From NCBI GenBank assembly GCA_963575745.1, contig CAUYUJ010018652.1, positions 141,732 through 182,692 on the forward strand: DNA of 40,961 nt. Direction: 5' to 3'. The translations under genes and the position numbers were made by a program. Source of the stretch: Prorocentrum cordatum (lineage: Eukaryota > Sar > Dinophyceae > Prorocentrales > Prorocentraceae). Positions within the stretch are counted from its first letter, which is position 1; the number at the start of each line of letters is the position of its first letter. This document shows positions 1 to 10,422 of this stretch, one piece after another. The notes under the pieces were generated by a model. That model made no database searches. It was not told the DNA's origin and saw only the letters and a list, made by a program, of their open reading frames with translations.

Positions 1-633
1 CGCAAGCTGATGGATGGCACGGAGACCGTGGCTTCGATCAAGGCGATGAAGGCTGCGAAGGAGCAGGTGCTGCTGGGCGCACAGAGGAAGCCTTCTTCCG
101 CCGACGGCGGCGCACACGACGACGCTGGTGGTTATGAGGACGGTGGCGGTGGCAAAGGTGAGGCTGATGATGAGGAAGCCGCTGAGGCTGAGGAAGAGGA
201 GGACGGCGAAGCAGCCGAAGGCGATGGCGAGAACAACGAGGCGGGCGCTGACCAGGAAGGCGACGCAGAGGATGAGGAGAAGGAGGAGGAGGAGGAGGAC
301 GAGGAAGAGGCGGAGAGTGAAGACGCTGAGGAGGACGGCGGTGAAGAGGAAGAAGAAGAAGAAGAAGATGGAGAAGAGGACGAGGAGGAAGAGGAGGAAG
401 AGGACGAGGAAGCAGAGGTCAAGAGAAGGCCAGCCAGCAAGAGGAGCGGCGCTGTTGCCAAGCGCCCTGCCTCGGCGGAGCCGCCGATGACGAGGAAGTT
501 CAAGAAGAGAAAGTTGAGGAAGAAGCCGCCTCCCCAGCTCCCAGCACCGTGCGCAGGATCCCTTGCATCATTCTCGATGCGTGTATGCTCGTCTGAGAGT
601 GCCGCCGTCGCTGTGCTCCGCTCGCCCAGCTAA
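1..633 (+). CDS. Acidic Glu/Asp-rich protein, 5'-partial exon
   Basis: The frame is open from the first base (RKLMDGTETVASIKAMKAAKEQ), so the gene probably starts left of the window; the first ATG is at 10. After about 40 ordinary residues comes a roughly 100-residue run of Glu/Asp with scattered Ala and Gly. A basic stretch follows (VKRRPASKRSGAVAKRPAS, then MTRKFKKRKLRKKP) that resembles a nuclear localisation signal. The last 30 residues before the TAA at 631-633 look less protein-like. A GT at 581 gives a phase-compatible donor to an acceptor at 1355, so the exon may end near 580. The long GAG/GAA codon run also allows shadow frames on both strands; this frame is preferred because the non-repetitive ends read sensibly. 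Acidic-basic proteins of this kind are often chromatin-associated, but no domain is recognised and function is unknown. Confidence 0.4.
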   Translation, partial: RKLMDGTETVASIKAMKAAKEQVLLGAQRKPSSADGGAHDDAGGYEDGGGGKGEADDEEAAEAEEEEDGEAAEGDGENNEAGADQEGDAEDEEKEEEEEDEEEAESEDAEEDGGEEEEEEEEDGEEDEEEEEEEDEEAEVKRRPASKRSGAVAKRPASAEPPMTRKFKKRKLRKKPPPQLPAPCAGSLASFSMRVCSSESAAVAVLRSPS

Positions 634-964
634 TGTACGTGTTAATGCACGTGCGATGCCGCCGCTCTGCGAGGCGGAGTGGGAGAGGGACGCGGGGGAG
701 ATAGAGTGAATGGGATGAGGATGGCAAGATGGGATGTGGTGGGAGGGGTGCGCATGGGCATGGGACGGGGAGGGGGCATTCATTTCGCTAATCGCGCTGA
801 AGCCGCACTGTGTGCTGCTGCGGGGCTCGCAGGCTCTCGAGTGGACGTCGGTGAGACCCCTGTGTGTCGCTGTCATCACCGCCAACCCCCGCCCTCTCAG
901 ACTCGGTACTCCCAACGTGCATCTTGGGGTCCATCATCCCGCTACTGGTCCTTGCGAGTCGACG

Positions 965-1078
965 CCACCCTCACCCTTACTACTCCTACCCCTCCTCCTC
1001 CTCCTCCTCCTCCTCCTCGTCCTCATTCTCCTTATCCGCCTCCTCCTCCTCCTCATCCTTCTCCTCGCCCCCTGACCC
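965..1078 (+). repeat. TCC-rich pyrimidine tract in intron or intergenic DNA
   Basis: CTCCTCCTC runs on the plus strand fill much of 965-1078. The surrounding stretch 634-1355 shows no convincing coding. It ends in a C12 run (1323-1334) plus TTT shortly before a possible 3' splice site at 1354-1355, so it could be an intron. Confidence 0.6.
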
Positions 1079-1355
1079 TATGTCGCCCCTGGTCGGGTCC
1101 AGGTGATGCCCAGCCGTTCCTTGTCACACGTGACCCTAACGCTTGACGTTCGCTGCAATGTCATGGATGGAGGGCGGATCGGTCTCAAACGGTTGCTCTC
1201 GCCTTAGCGCCGCGCACGTTCGCCCTGCAGTTGCGCACGTTACACGGATGGTGAGGCAAGACGTCGAACAGCTGATGGGCAGGGTGTGCGTCTGAGAGGC
1301 ATTGGGGCAATCTGTCGATCTGCCCCCCCCCCCCTTTGCCGCATGCGCTCGGCAG

Positions 1356-2530
1356 GCGAGTGCGCCCCCGAGCAGCTCGTGGAGCTCGCCAGGGAGGCGG
1401 CGAAGCTGAAGGAGGACCTGAACAAGATCGCCGAGTACGAGGCCAGCGAGAAGTTGGCACATCAGATGAGCGATGCCGCTGCGACATTGCACGAGACCGA
1501 CGACTCCGTGCTCGAAGCGCCCCTGGACGGACAGTCTCTGGGCGATGGTGGTCCTGGTGCGGATCCCGTTGCATCTGACTCCGACGCCATGCTCACCCAC
1601 TACCGCGACCAGTCGGGCCGCTGGATCAAGCTCGGCAGCAAGATGGCGCCAGTCGGCAGCAGCTGTGACGTATCGGGCACTTGCAGAGGGAAGGGCTACA
1701 CGTGCGCCGTCGACGACAGCTCCGACGACGCGCCCCTGGCCAACTTCAACAGCTCCGACGGCGGCAAGGGGATGGTGACGAACGCAACGAGCCAGATGCT
1801 GCAGCTCGCGGTGAGGTTGGGGAAGGGCGGCGGGAAGAACGTCGGGAAGAAGGGCGGCTTGCTCGACCAGACCCGCAGCAACGCCATGATCGCGGCCGCC
1901 CTCGGCATGCCAGCCGCATCGCCGCCGACCGAAGAGGCAGAAGGCAAGGACGAGGAGGCAGCTGAGGTCAAGGCCCTGAGCAGGGAGAAGAAGACGAAGA
2001 AGAAGAAGAAGAAGATGAAGATGAGGGCGGCACGGCATCAAGGAGGCATCGAGAAAGCATGCGAGGTCGAGGTCGACGAGGTGCACGACGCAGCTGAGGT
2101 CGAAGCCCCGATGAAGAAGAGGAAGAAGACGGCGTCGCAGCGCCGAGGAGGCGCCGAGGCAGACAGCAAGGATGACATCGGCGAGGTGGTCGTCGTCGAG
2201 CTCCCCGAGCAGACGGCCGACGCGCCCGTCGTCGAGGAGGTGAGCGACGAGCTGACGAAGCAGACGAAGAAGAAGAAGAAGAAGAAGAAGAAGAGGCGCC
2301 GCGGGACCGCTGCTGATGGCGAACCCGCTTCGAAGGTGACGAAGGACAGCGAGGCGGCTGTGCCCTCGGCGCTCATCACGGATGACACCGCCAACGTGCT
2401 CGCCGAGGGCGGCAACGACGGTGCGACGACGCCGCTGCCGCGCGGGACCACGGGTTGTAAGCATCCCGCACCCTCCAGCACCATCCCTCGTCATATCGGA
2501 TGCGGGTTGCCCCCGGTGAGCTATCGGTGA
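1356..2530 (+). CDS. Lysine-rich charged protein, internal exon
   Basis: The frame is open from 1286 to the TGA at 2528-2530. The pyrimidine-rich GGCAG at 1351-1355 is a plausible acceptor, giving an exon starting with ECAPEQLVELAREAAK, a helical N-terminal part. A central non-repetitive region follows (RDQSGRWIKLGSKMAPVG, then a Cys-containing SSCDVSGTCRGKGYTC). The C-terminal half alternates acidic segments with poly-lysine blocks (KKTKKKKKKMKMR and KKKKKKKKKRRRG). The real exon may end at the GTAAGC at 2457 or at a GGTGA donor near 2527; beyond about 2456 the translation is unconvincing. It lies on the same strand as the exon-like blocks before and after it, so all may belong to one gene. 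Function is not recognised; a nucleic-acid-binding role would fit the charge pattern but is only inference. Confidence 0.42.
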
Positions 2531-2542
2531 TCTATCGGTGAG
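2514..2542 (+). repeat. 11-bp minisatellite, short array (TATCGGTGAGC type)
   Basis: About two and a half units of the window's recurrent 11-mer, here in the variant CTATCGGTGATCTATCGGTGAG. The GGTGA inside each unit looks like a 5' splice site. The GT at 2527 would join in phase to the AG at 2826-2827 ahead of the next exon. Confidence 0.7.
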
Positions 2543-2599
2543 CTCGCCCGTGGGCGCGTATCCTCGACGCGCCCCTGTTGGCTCGCATCCTCATTCATT

Positions 2600-2760
2600 T
2601 CGCCCTCGCCGTATCCTTCTCCTGCTGATGATGCTCCTCCCGCAACTCCGCCTTCTCCTCTTCGTCCTCATCCTGGCCCTCCTCCTCCTCCTCCTCCTCC
2701 TCTTCCTCCTCCTCCTCCTTGTCCACCTCCTCCTCCTCCCGTGTCCTGATCGTCGTCCTC
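2600..2760 (+). repeat. CTCCTC pyrimidine tract
   Basis: Almost uninterrupted C/T on the plus strand, mostly CTCCTC with TTC variants. It fills the gap between two exon-like blocks and lies upstream of a possible acceptor at 2827. Confidence 0.6.
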
Positions 2761-2827
2761 GTCGTCATCCTCGTATGTGTGTGTTCGTCTCCCATACCTC
2801 GCGCCTCTGCTTCCGCTTTGCCGCGAG

Positions 2828-3769
2828 GACGGCCATGGACGAGCACACCCCCGACAAGCTGTTGCAGGCCGCCCAGTCGCAGCTGCGGTCTCAGATCATC
2901 GCCGAGAAGACCACGACGCACAATAAGTTCGAGAGCGACTTCAGCGGTCAGTACAAGGCGCCGACGACCAGCAAGCGGAACGTCACGGGTCTCGCGCAAC
3001 TGAAGACACGGTCGAGAACCACGATGGGAATTTCAGCATCCGCTCGGCGCTGGGTCGGGTCTTCAACAGGCAGCTGGACAACGACCCGAAGATGAAGGCC
3101 GACTGGACCAACGCTGAGGACAGGGAGAAGTTCAAGATCGAGTGGGCGGCCAAGGAGTACAAGGGCAAGATCAAGTCCAGTCGCACGTTCGAGGAGACGC
3201 TGACCAAGAGTTGGCTGGAGACGGGCGAGCTGTGCTCGTTCCTGAAGCTGCGCTACGAGGAGGGCGGCCCGCGCGGCCAGTGGGACCCAGACTGCATAGC
3301 GTCGTGCGTCAGGCATGCGCAACGCTGCATCGACTTAGGCTTCCCCTTCTGCCAAGTGGACGACATGAACAACGTCACAAAGTACATGCACTTCAAAGTG
3401 CGGTGGCAGCAGAACTTCGAGAAGGTCTGGCAGGAGAGGCACGAGCAGACGTTGGAGGACGAGCCCGAGCCCGAGGCGGTCGCCCAGCCCAAGCCGAAGC
3501 CGAAGCCGAAGCCGAGGGCGGCGGCGGACATCGCGATGAGCACGGCCCTGGGTCAGGCGACCAAGACTGTGACCGCCGCCAAGAGCGTCATCGCCTCGGC
3601 CGCGTCGGTGGAGACGCTGATCGCCGACGCGAAGAAGGATGACGATTGGATCTGGGCGAAATCCGAGAAGGTGCACGGCGTGCTGAAGCGGCTCATCACC
3701 ACGCTGAACGAGGAGGTCAAGAGCGTCCAGCTGGCCCACCTGCTCATGACGGGAACCAGTGCTGCGAAG
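2828..3769 (+). CDS. Unrecognised charged protein, exon with an apparent frameshift
   Basis: Two open frames abut here. The first runs MDEHTPDKLLQAAQSQLRSQ through NVTGLAQ (about 2835-3000). The second runs EDTVENHDGNFSIRSALG through MTGTSAAK (3002-3769). Both read like real protein, but they differ by one base around 2985-3003, where there is no room for an intron. The second part has tryptophan-rich helical segments (MKADWTNAEDREKFKIEWAA), then WDPDCIASCVRHAQRC, then KVRWQQNFEKVWQERHEQ, a PKPKPKPKPK linker and an Ala/Val-rich C-terminal helix. It probably ends at the AAG|GTGACA donor at 3769/3770; translation beyond that becomes low-complexity THSPTPTHT. The overall make-up resembles dinoflagellate-specific helical proteins that I remember as multi-copy, but I cannot name a domain. 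Either the assembly has an indel or the locus is decaying. Confidence 0.5.
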
Positions 3770-3845
3770 GTGACACACTCACCAACACCTACACACACTC
3801 TCAAAACTAGTGTCAATTCGGTGCTGTAAAGATAAGCTAGTCTTT

Positions 3846-3992
3846 AGCCATCGGTGAGCCATCGGTGAGCTAGCGATCCGCCACATGTGAGCTATCGGTG
3901 AGCCATAGGTGAGCCATCGGTGATCCATCGGTGACCGCATTCACTAGCATAGATAGTCAATCGGTTAACCATCGGTGAGCCATCGGTGAGCA
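3846..3992 (+). repeat. 11-bp minisatellite AGCCATCGGTG
   Basis: About ten whole or degenerate copies of (A)GCCATCGGTGAGCC in direct orientation, including variants CTATCGGTGAG, CCATAGGTGAG and AACCATCGGTGAG, broken by two short unrelated inserts. It begins within 80 bp of the presumed exon end at 3769 and lies in the inferred intron before 4181. Confidence 0.85.
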
Positions 3993-4180
3993 TAGTATTC
4001 TCCCCGGGACCAGCTGTCTTATATCCATGGCCATTCCTGCTCCGTATATACTCCCTCATCCCACCTCCTCGTCACCCTCGACCTAAACATAATCTCGAGC
4101 ATTCCTCTGTGCCCTCCTAATCCTGCTCAGCTCCCCCTAGCATCGCGTCGCCGCTACCCCCCCCCCGCCGCGCTGCCCAG

Positions 4181-4262
4181 ATCAAGACGCGCTTGACGGG
4201 CCAGCAGATCGTGCAGCAGAACTGCGACATGCAGAAGATCAAGGATCTGCCCCGCGGGATGG
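4181..4262 (+). CDS. Short exon continuing the charged-protein gene
   Basis: A pyrimidine-rich stretch (eleven Cs, then CCGCGCTGCCCAG) ends in AG at 4179-4180. The following 82 bases read IKTRLTGQQIVQQNCDMQKI and then KDLPRGM. Phase 0 joining to the exon ending at 3769 is possible. A GT at 4263 (GATGG|GTTAGC) is the likely donor, though it leaves phase 1 and does not fit the next acceptor exactly; ending at 4261 would fit phase 0. Without splicing, the frame stops at the TAG at 4265-4267. Length and amphipathic composition suit a coiled-coil exon. Confidence 0.38.
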
Positions 4263-4267
4263 GTTAG

Positions 4268-4435
4268 CGAGATACAGAGAGAGAGAGAGAGAGAGATGTA
4301 GAGAGTGAGAGAGAGAGAGAGCGAGAGGGACGGAGAAGGAGAGAGATATAGAGAGCGATATAGAGACAATGATGTGGTGGGAGCGGGATAAGGTTAAGAG
4401 GGGTATATATAGGAGATATAGCGAAATGAGAGAGA

Positions 4436-4475
<40 letters not shown>

Positions 4476-4900
4476 TAGCTGGCGATAGGGATAGCTAGAT
4501 AGAGATAGGGGGAGAGGGGTAACGATCCAGGCATATTATATACATAGATACCGATACATATAGTTTAAGAGATAAGGATAGCGCGAGAGCGAGAGAGGGC
4601 GAGCGAGATAGAGATGTAGATAGAGATGCCGTGAGCGTGATAGAGGGGGGAGATGGGGTAGGGATCGAGGGACATATATATATAGATAAAGAGCGATAAC
4701 GAGAGGAGATGGAGACGTATAGAGAGAGATCACAATAGGGTTAACGCGATATATATATATATACATGTATATGGATATCATGATATATCGAGACATAGAG
4801 ATATCGATACAGATAACTATGATTGGGTGACGGCGCACACATGTATATATATATAGATATGTATATATATGGGCACGCCTACATACATGTGCATATAACA
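4268..4900 (+). repeat. GA and TA microsatellite cluster in a probable intron
   Basis: (GA)n runs occupy 4274-4340 and 4427-4471. They are followed by a GATAGAGATAG-type degenerate region and by (TA)n runs at 4674-4683, 4751-4763 and 4845-4870. No coding is seen on either strand; minus-strand frames here are Tyr/Leu/Ser low complexity only. Confidence 0.8.
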
Positions 4901-4983
4901 ATTTATGATGTGTGTACGCATGTAGTGCAACCTGATCCTTCACTCGTGCAACACCGTGATTCCCGCCTCTCCCGCACCCGCAG

Positions 4984-5118
4984 GACGCGACTGACGAGCT
5001 GAACACGCACCTGGGCAACACCATCAACGCCAACGACTCCATGCGCAACTCTGGTGCTGCCGCCGCCCTTTCAACCAAGAGGTCGGTGAAGAAGAGGAGG
5101 GATGCGCGCGCTGATTGA
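4984..5118 (+). CDS. Terminal exon of the charged-protein gene
   Basis: After a pyrimidine-rich acceptor (CTCCCGCACCCGCAG, AG at 4982-4983) the frame reads DATDELNTHLGNTINANDSM, RNSGAAAALSTKRSVKKRR and DARAD, then TGA at 5116-5118. It has a polar helical part and a basic tail, like the upstream blocks. Joining to 4181-4261 in phase 0 gives an uninterrupted frame. If correct, this is the 3' end of a plus-strand gene running from at least 2828. Acceptor context and composition are the only support. Confidence 0.42.
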   Translation, partial: DATDELNTHLGNTINANDSMRNSGAAAALSTKRSVKKRRDARAD

Positions 5119-5585
5119 GCGTGGGCCGCACGTGCTCTCGAGGCATCTTGGCTGGTTGAGCGCGCGCGACCGTGAGTCGCCCCAGCTGCGCGTGTGCGCG
5201 CACGCGCAGCACTATCCAGGGGAGGGGGGATAGGTCGGATATCGGAGGTAGTCGTCTTGTGAGCCGAGTGCGCACCGACGACCCGCTGAGGCGTCAGGGG
5301 CAGGCACGGGGCTGCAACGCTGGCGAGCTGCGAGTCGCAGGGCTGGTGCGCAGGCAATTAAGGCGCAACCAATGGTCGGCCAGCTGAGCTGTGTCACACA
5401 CGTCCGCGCAGCAGTTTAGAGCTGTGCATTTCTAGCCTGTCGGGGAGATCGGGCGACGTGCTCGCGCCGCTGCGTGCGCAGCCGACGTCTTGCCATGATG
5501 TGTAACCACGGGCGCCTGGAGTGCCCTCGACCACCTGGGCGTAGCACATCAAAACACCAAAAAACTGACAAAACCAGTGTGTGAG
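5119..5585. other. Intergenic stretch without recognised features
   Basis: Moderately GC-rich unique sequence with CGCGCG clusters around 5160-5210. No reading frame on either strand looks like protein beyond short shadow frames, and no RNA gene was seen. Confidence 0.5.
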
Positions 5586-5766
5586 ACCGGTGAGCCATCG
5601 GTGAGCCATCGGTGAGTCATCGGTGAGCCCGCTATCGGTGAGCCATCGGTGAGTTGGCGGTTTTACTCGATACATGGTCAATGTTATCGGTGAGTCATCG
5701 GTGAGTCATCGGTGAGCGACCGGTGAGCGACCGGTGAGCCACCGGTGAGCCACCGGTGAGCCCCTG
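5586..5766 (+). repeat. 11-bp minisatellite, largest array with variant drift
   Basis: At least twelve GCCATCGGTGA units in direct orientation. The units drift from CCATCGGTGAG through TCATCGGTGAG to CGACCGGTGAG, CCACCGGTGAG and finally CCCCTGGTGGG at the right end, which suggests unit-by-unit spread of variants. A 50-bp unique insert (about 5652-5690) splits the array. Confidence 0.88.
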
Positions 5767-6849
5767 GTGGGCCCCTGGGGAATACATGTTTTTTAGGGTA
5801 ATTTGCGGAATTGCATGCGTGTTGTACGTGAGCTATGGGCGCGCGCAGCGTGCAGCGTGTGGCAGTAGCTATATGATATACGTGGACACAGTTGGCAAGG
5901 CGTGAATCGGCCCTCCACCGACGCACATATGGGATCTGCAGCGGGAGCATCAGGGCTGCAGCTCGAACTCTTGCGATCGAAACGTGGCCGACCTTTCCGC
6001 TCGCCCTCGCACTCCAATCAAACCCAAGTTTTCACATTGCTCGACCGACTCGCCCATGCCGCCCTCGTCCTTCTACCTCTTTCCCTCAGCGTCCTCATCC
6101 CCCCCTAATCTCTCTCGCCTCATTCCCGTCTCCCCGCCGTGGCTGGCATGGTGCCTCATCGCTGAAGATGGCCAGGATGACCCTATAGGGGCGGCAGCGG
6201 CTACGGGCCGCGCGAGAGGCAGTGTACGTGACTAGGATTGCACGATGAGGAGGAACACGAGGAGGAGGAGGAGGAGGAGGAAGAGGAGGAGTAGGAGGAG
6301 GAGGAGGAGGATGAGGAGGAGACGAGCGTAGGATATCATAAGATCCAGCCACGCCTACTGGCTAAACACATCTAGGCAACAACACTCGGCATCGTGGGTA
6401 AGCGGGGACGTGCCTGGCCCAACGGGCTCAGCTTGGCTGCTAAAACGATGAGGGTGATGATGCTGATGGCGATGATGAAGAGGAGAAGGATGAGGAGAAG
6501 GATGAGCATGATGTGGAATAATCGAATGATGAATAGGGTTGAGCTGGTCATAAGTACGGTTGCGTTGCGTATTTGCGTTTGATATGTTGGATGATGCTGA
6601 TGATACGCGGGATGGGACAACTAGGAGCCTCAGCATTGTCGATGGTCATGTATACCCATTCTGGGGGGGGACACAGCGTGAACGTGTGACAACATATATG
6701 CTCGTGTAATTCACATTTCGGGTTTCCAGGGCTCCCTCTACGCGTGTGTCACGCGCACGAGTCTGCGTTGGGCATCGATCCCCCTATCCCTGTTGCAATG
6801 AGCCGTTGCCATTGATAGCTGTGAGGGTATCAGGGGGTGGGGTTCTCGC
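5767..6849. other. Region upstream of the transposase-like gene
   Basis: No convincing gene. It contains a GGA purine tract at 6240-6325 and a GATGA-rich tract at 6448-6510. A pyrimidine-rich GGGTTTCCAG at 6721-6730 could be a trans- or cis-splice acceptor ahead of the ATG at 6850, but nothing confirms it. No TATA-like or TTTT-box promoter can be singled out. Confidence 0.4.
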
Positions 6850-9800
6850 ATGTCAGGCAAGAGGCGGCGTGCGGAGTTGCCCCCAGTGCCCGACGGCGCT
6901 GCCGCTCTCTCTCGGGCCGAAGCTGGGGAGCAGCTCACCCGAGAATTGAAGCACCTGTACAGCACTGGCGTGCTATCAGCAAAGTCGTTTTGCGAGTTGG
7001 CTTTTCTTGCTAGCGCTGCTGGTGCAGCGGGTGATTGTTCTACATGGGGCGCGCGGCCAAGTGATTCGGGAAGTAGCGGGCGGTTTCAGAAACATGTCGA
7101 GAGAGTCCTGCATGCTAAAGGCGTGCGTGGCGTCGAGCCCATTCCAGTGCATATCCCTTTGCAGTCGCGGGAGACGGGCAGGCGAGCGTGGACTAGCATG
7201 TTGGTGCGACCCCTCCACGAACTATTGCATGCCGAGGTTGCTGGCAAGTCGGATGATATGCGGCGGGCTCTGGGCGATCGTTCGTGGCCGCGGGTGTATC
7301 GTGAACATCATGTGTATCTAGATTCGGACCCAGGTGAGTTAGTGGTGCCCGTCGCAGTGTTCATGGATTCCGCTCAATACGGCGGAGCCGCTGGAGCGGG
7401 GCGACAAAAATCAATCCTCACAATTTCCCTGATAAACTTGATCACGGGGGTCCGACACATAGGGCTGGAATTCAGAAAACATCTTGTATGCAAGTGTGGG
7501 TGTCGAGGCTTTTGTAGTTACCAGCGGCTGTTTCGCGTTCTTCGGTGGAGCCTCGATGCCCTGGAGTCTGGGAGGTTCCCTGCGAAGCCATGGGATCAGG
7601 GGGGCCGGCCAACGGGGTCGGAGCGGTGCGCTGGCGTAGCCGACGCGCCCATGGGGTTCAAAGGTGCGCTGTGCTACCTGATGGCGGACTGGGAGGGTGT
7701 ATCCCAGTTTTTCCCCCTCCCCTCGTGGAGCCACAAGCACCACCCGCGCCCGTTGTGTTCCGCATCGTCTGCGACGATGTTCCAATTCAGGATCCGTTTT
7801 TTTGTTTGCGTTTACGCCCCTGCTGCATTATGAGATACCCCTGGGGGGGAGGAGGACGATGAGGCGGAGGAGGAGGAGGAGGAGAAGGATGAGGATGAGA
7901 AGGAGGAGGAGAAGGAGGAAGAGGAGGAGGGACACGATGACGATGACGATGACGCGGAGGGTGGACGAGGAGGCCGACTGATGAGGATGATGAGGGGAAT
8001 GATGATGACGATGAGGCCGATGAGGAAGAGGGGGATGATGAGAATGAGGAGGAGGAGAAAGATGATGATACTCATGAGCCTGATGGGGGGAAACAACGGC
8101 ACGACGACAGACCGATGGCGATCACTCCTTGGGAACGGGGGTGAACGGGACTGGTGATATCATCGGATGGGCGCACGCTGAGCGCGCGCCCCTCGCTGCG
8201 GGCTCGGCCCATATGATTCCACGGGGATGTGGGTGGTGAGGATGAGGACGGGGATGGGGCGATGGATGCAGTGCCTTTGCGTCCGTGCAAGCGCGCGTGC
8301 AAATGTGCATGCATCTCCAGCCTACTCGGGGCCCTTGAGCTGCCGTGGGTCGACCATGGACCCGATGAGCATACGTCCGCCACAGATGCAGCCGAAGTGA
8401 TCGTGCATGTTGCCACGGAGGCAGAGCGCGCGCATCTTGTACATCATGCTGGATTATATTTCGACAAACGAAAAAAACATGGCCGTGGATTGACAGCGTC
8501 GTGCCCCGCTGGCGCCCTCAACCCGTTAAGCAGCCCCCTCGAGAAAGGCGACGAGTTGCACCCGCAGCCATCGTTGCCCGACGTGTTTGAATACGCTGTG
8601 TTCAAGATTCCATGTACTCTTAGGTTCTGGCGGCCTTCGCTGGCCACGCTCACTAATCATAGGAATGACATTTTTTCTGGCGTATGTGGCATCAACATAG
8701 CACAGCATTACGCAGTTGATTTCTTGCACACCGTTGCCCTGGGCGTGCGTGCAAGCGTGGTAGCCGCGATCGCGTGGGCAGTCTTGGATTCTAAACACAT
8801 CGGCCCGAGAAACGCCAATAAAGATGTTAGACATAGCACTGCCATCAACCGACTTCAATTGCTCCTCACTAGCTTCTACGAGTCCAAGCGACGAAATGGT
8901 ATAACCATCAGCGAAGCACCCCCACTTTCAGTGAATATGTTCGGTACGCCACACACTCATCGTGTATCTGCGAAGGCCGCCCAAACGATGGGCCTATTTG
9001 ATTTCTGCGTGGAATCCGTGATACCAGGACTCTCTCATGTAATGGAACGTGGCGAGGCTCTTGGGGACTGTGCTCGATCGCTGAAAGATTGGCTGAATCT
9101 ATTGGGGCGGCTTCCTGATATTCCGACAGACGACGAGTGCAGTGAACTCGACAGATTATGTTCATATCATTTGAATCTGGTCGAGCCCGCTGGAGTACAC
9201 TTTAAACCCAAACATCATCTTCTATGGCACCTATCGAATAGGACTGCGCGGGCACTCAAAAGGCAGGGGGGGGACACTAACGATGCATTCGAGAACTGGC
9301 GGGGTGTCTGGGGCGCAAGGGGCGCATGTAGCACGCAAACGTAGGGGGGGAGGGCAGGATGATTGGAAGGCCGAGCGGAGAAAGTGATATCATGTAGGCT
9401 TGATCGGTCCGTGGTCGACCCCCCCCCGTCGAATGGCCACCGCGCCCCTGCGGGGCATCGGCGAGAGAACAACCCCGTCCCCGGGGCGCCATCGGTGAGC
9501 CCGCGTCCATCTGGACGATATAGATCAGGGTGGTGGCGGGATGTGGAGGCGGGCGGAACAGTGGCGCAAGCGATATGCCAAGGGAGCGGGCGGGGCGTGC
9601 AATGGGGATGGCGCGGGCGTGTATGTCGATTTGGGCGACGCAGATGGCGGGGGTGAGGAGGAGGGGGAGGACGATGATGATAATGGTTTCTAATGCCCAC
9701 GCAAAGCCCAAGAGAGTCCACTAACGCTACAAGACGCCCAATGTGGCCCCAACACTGCCCAATGGGACCCATGTAAGACGCCCACGATGGCCCCTACACG

Positions 9801-10418
9801 GCCCGAAAGGTCCAAAAGAAGCTCCAAGAACGCTCCAAGAGGACCCCCTCAGAGGGCTCAACGAGGCAAACCTCCTTATGCAAGAGGCCCACGATGGCCC
9901 CAACACGGCCCGAGAGGCCCAAACGAAGCTTCACGAACGCTCCACGAGGACTCCCAAGAGGGCTCAAAGAGGCAAGCCTCCGCGTGTCTTTCTGTGTTCT
10001 CACGGTCTCGCGTGTTCGGGCCTCTGGCGCTCCAACATGGCCCCAGAGGCCCCCACGACCGCCCCAAGAAGGCCCCCTGAAGCTCCTCCTTCTCCGCCTC
10101 CTCCTCCTCTTCCTCCTCCTCCTCATCCTCCCTCCTCGTCCTTCCCCCTCCTCCCCCTCCATCGCCATCCTCTTCCGTTTCCTCCTCCTGCCTTTATTAT
10201 TCCCCCCCTCTCCCGAACTTGCTTGGGGGGCAACGCCCGCCAGGATCAGGTGGATGGGCCATCCGCGCCTCTACGCCACCTGGCGTGACGAGACGCTCAA
10301 TGCATTGCTGGCATCTTTGGCACAAGCCGCACACCCGACCAACTTCGAGAGTGGGATTTTTACGAGACTCGATATCCAGTCAGAGCTGGGCATCGGTGCC
10401 CACAAATCGTTGATTTGA
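6850..10418 (+). CDS. DDE-transposase-like dinoflagellate protein, three exons
   Basis: Exon 1 starts at 6850 (MSGKRRRAELPPVPDG) and carries a helical domain. It continues with AVFMDSAQYG (Asp about residue 173), a Cys cluster CKCGCRGFC (214-222), RWSLDALESGRFP and MADWEGV (Asp about 280). Exon 2 (about 8321-9262) has VIVHVATEAERAHLV, YFDKRKKHGRGL, LPDVFEY, DFLHTVALGV and FKPKHHLLWHL. Exon 3 (10244 or 10250 to 10418) has GHPRLYATWRDETLN, then TGA. I remember this order as a multi-copy dinoflagellate family. The paired Asp residues and final D-E resemble a DDE nuclease, and the KPKHH block resembles Plavaka/KDZ-type transposases; catalytic assignment is inference. Intron 1 has the acceptor ATCTCCAG at 8320 and several phase-compatible GT donors at 7751-7779. 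Intron 2 fits a GC-AG pair (AAAAG|GCAGGG at 9262, AG at 10243 or 10249). Intron 1 is purine-rich GGA repeat. The stop lies 4 bp before the next gene. Confidence 0.62.
7848..8080 (+). repeat. GGA/GATGA purine tract in intron 1 of the transposase-like gene
   Basis: GGAGGAGGAGAAGGATGAGG changing rightwards into GATGATGATGAGG. Frames through it give poly-Arg, poly-Glu or, on the minus strand, Ser/Ile-rich nonsense. It separates two blocks of the same protein family, which supports an intron. Confidence 0.7.
9779..9980 (+). repeat. 107-bp tandem duplication in intron 2
   Basis: Two copies, about 9779-9872 and 9886-9980, start at CCCACGATGGCCCC, include ACACGGCCCGA and end in GAGGCAAACCTCC or GAGGCAAGCCTCC. 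A degenerate third piece (ATGTGGCCCCAACACTG) precedes them at 9733, and another follows at 10037 (CATGGCCCCAGAGG). A pyrimidine tract (10080-10200) then leads to the acceptor of exon 3. Confidence 0.75.
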
Positions 10419-10422
10419 CGCA

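Noticed and set aside
4536-5357. 273-residue minus-strand frame
   Set aside because: Covers TA and GA microsatellites (Tyr/Ile/Ser runs) and the opposite strand of a better exon at 4984-5118.
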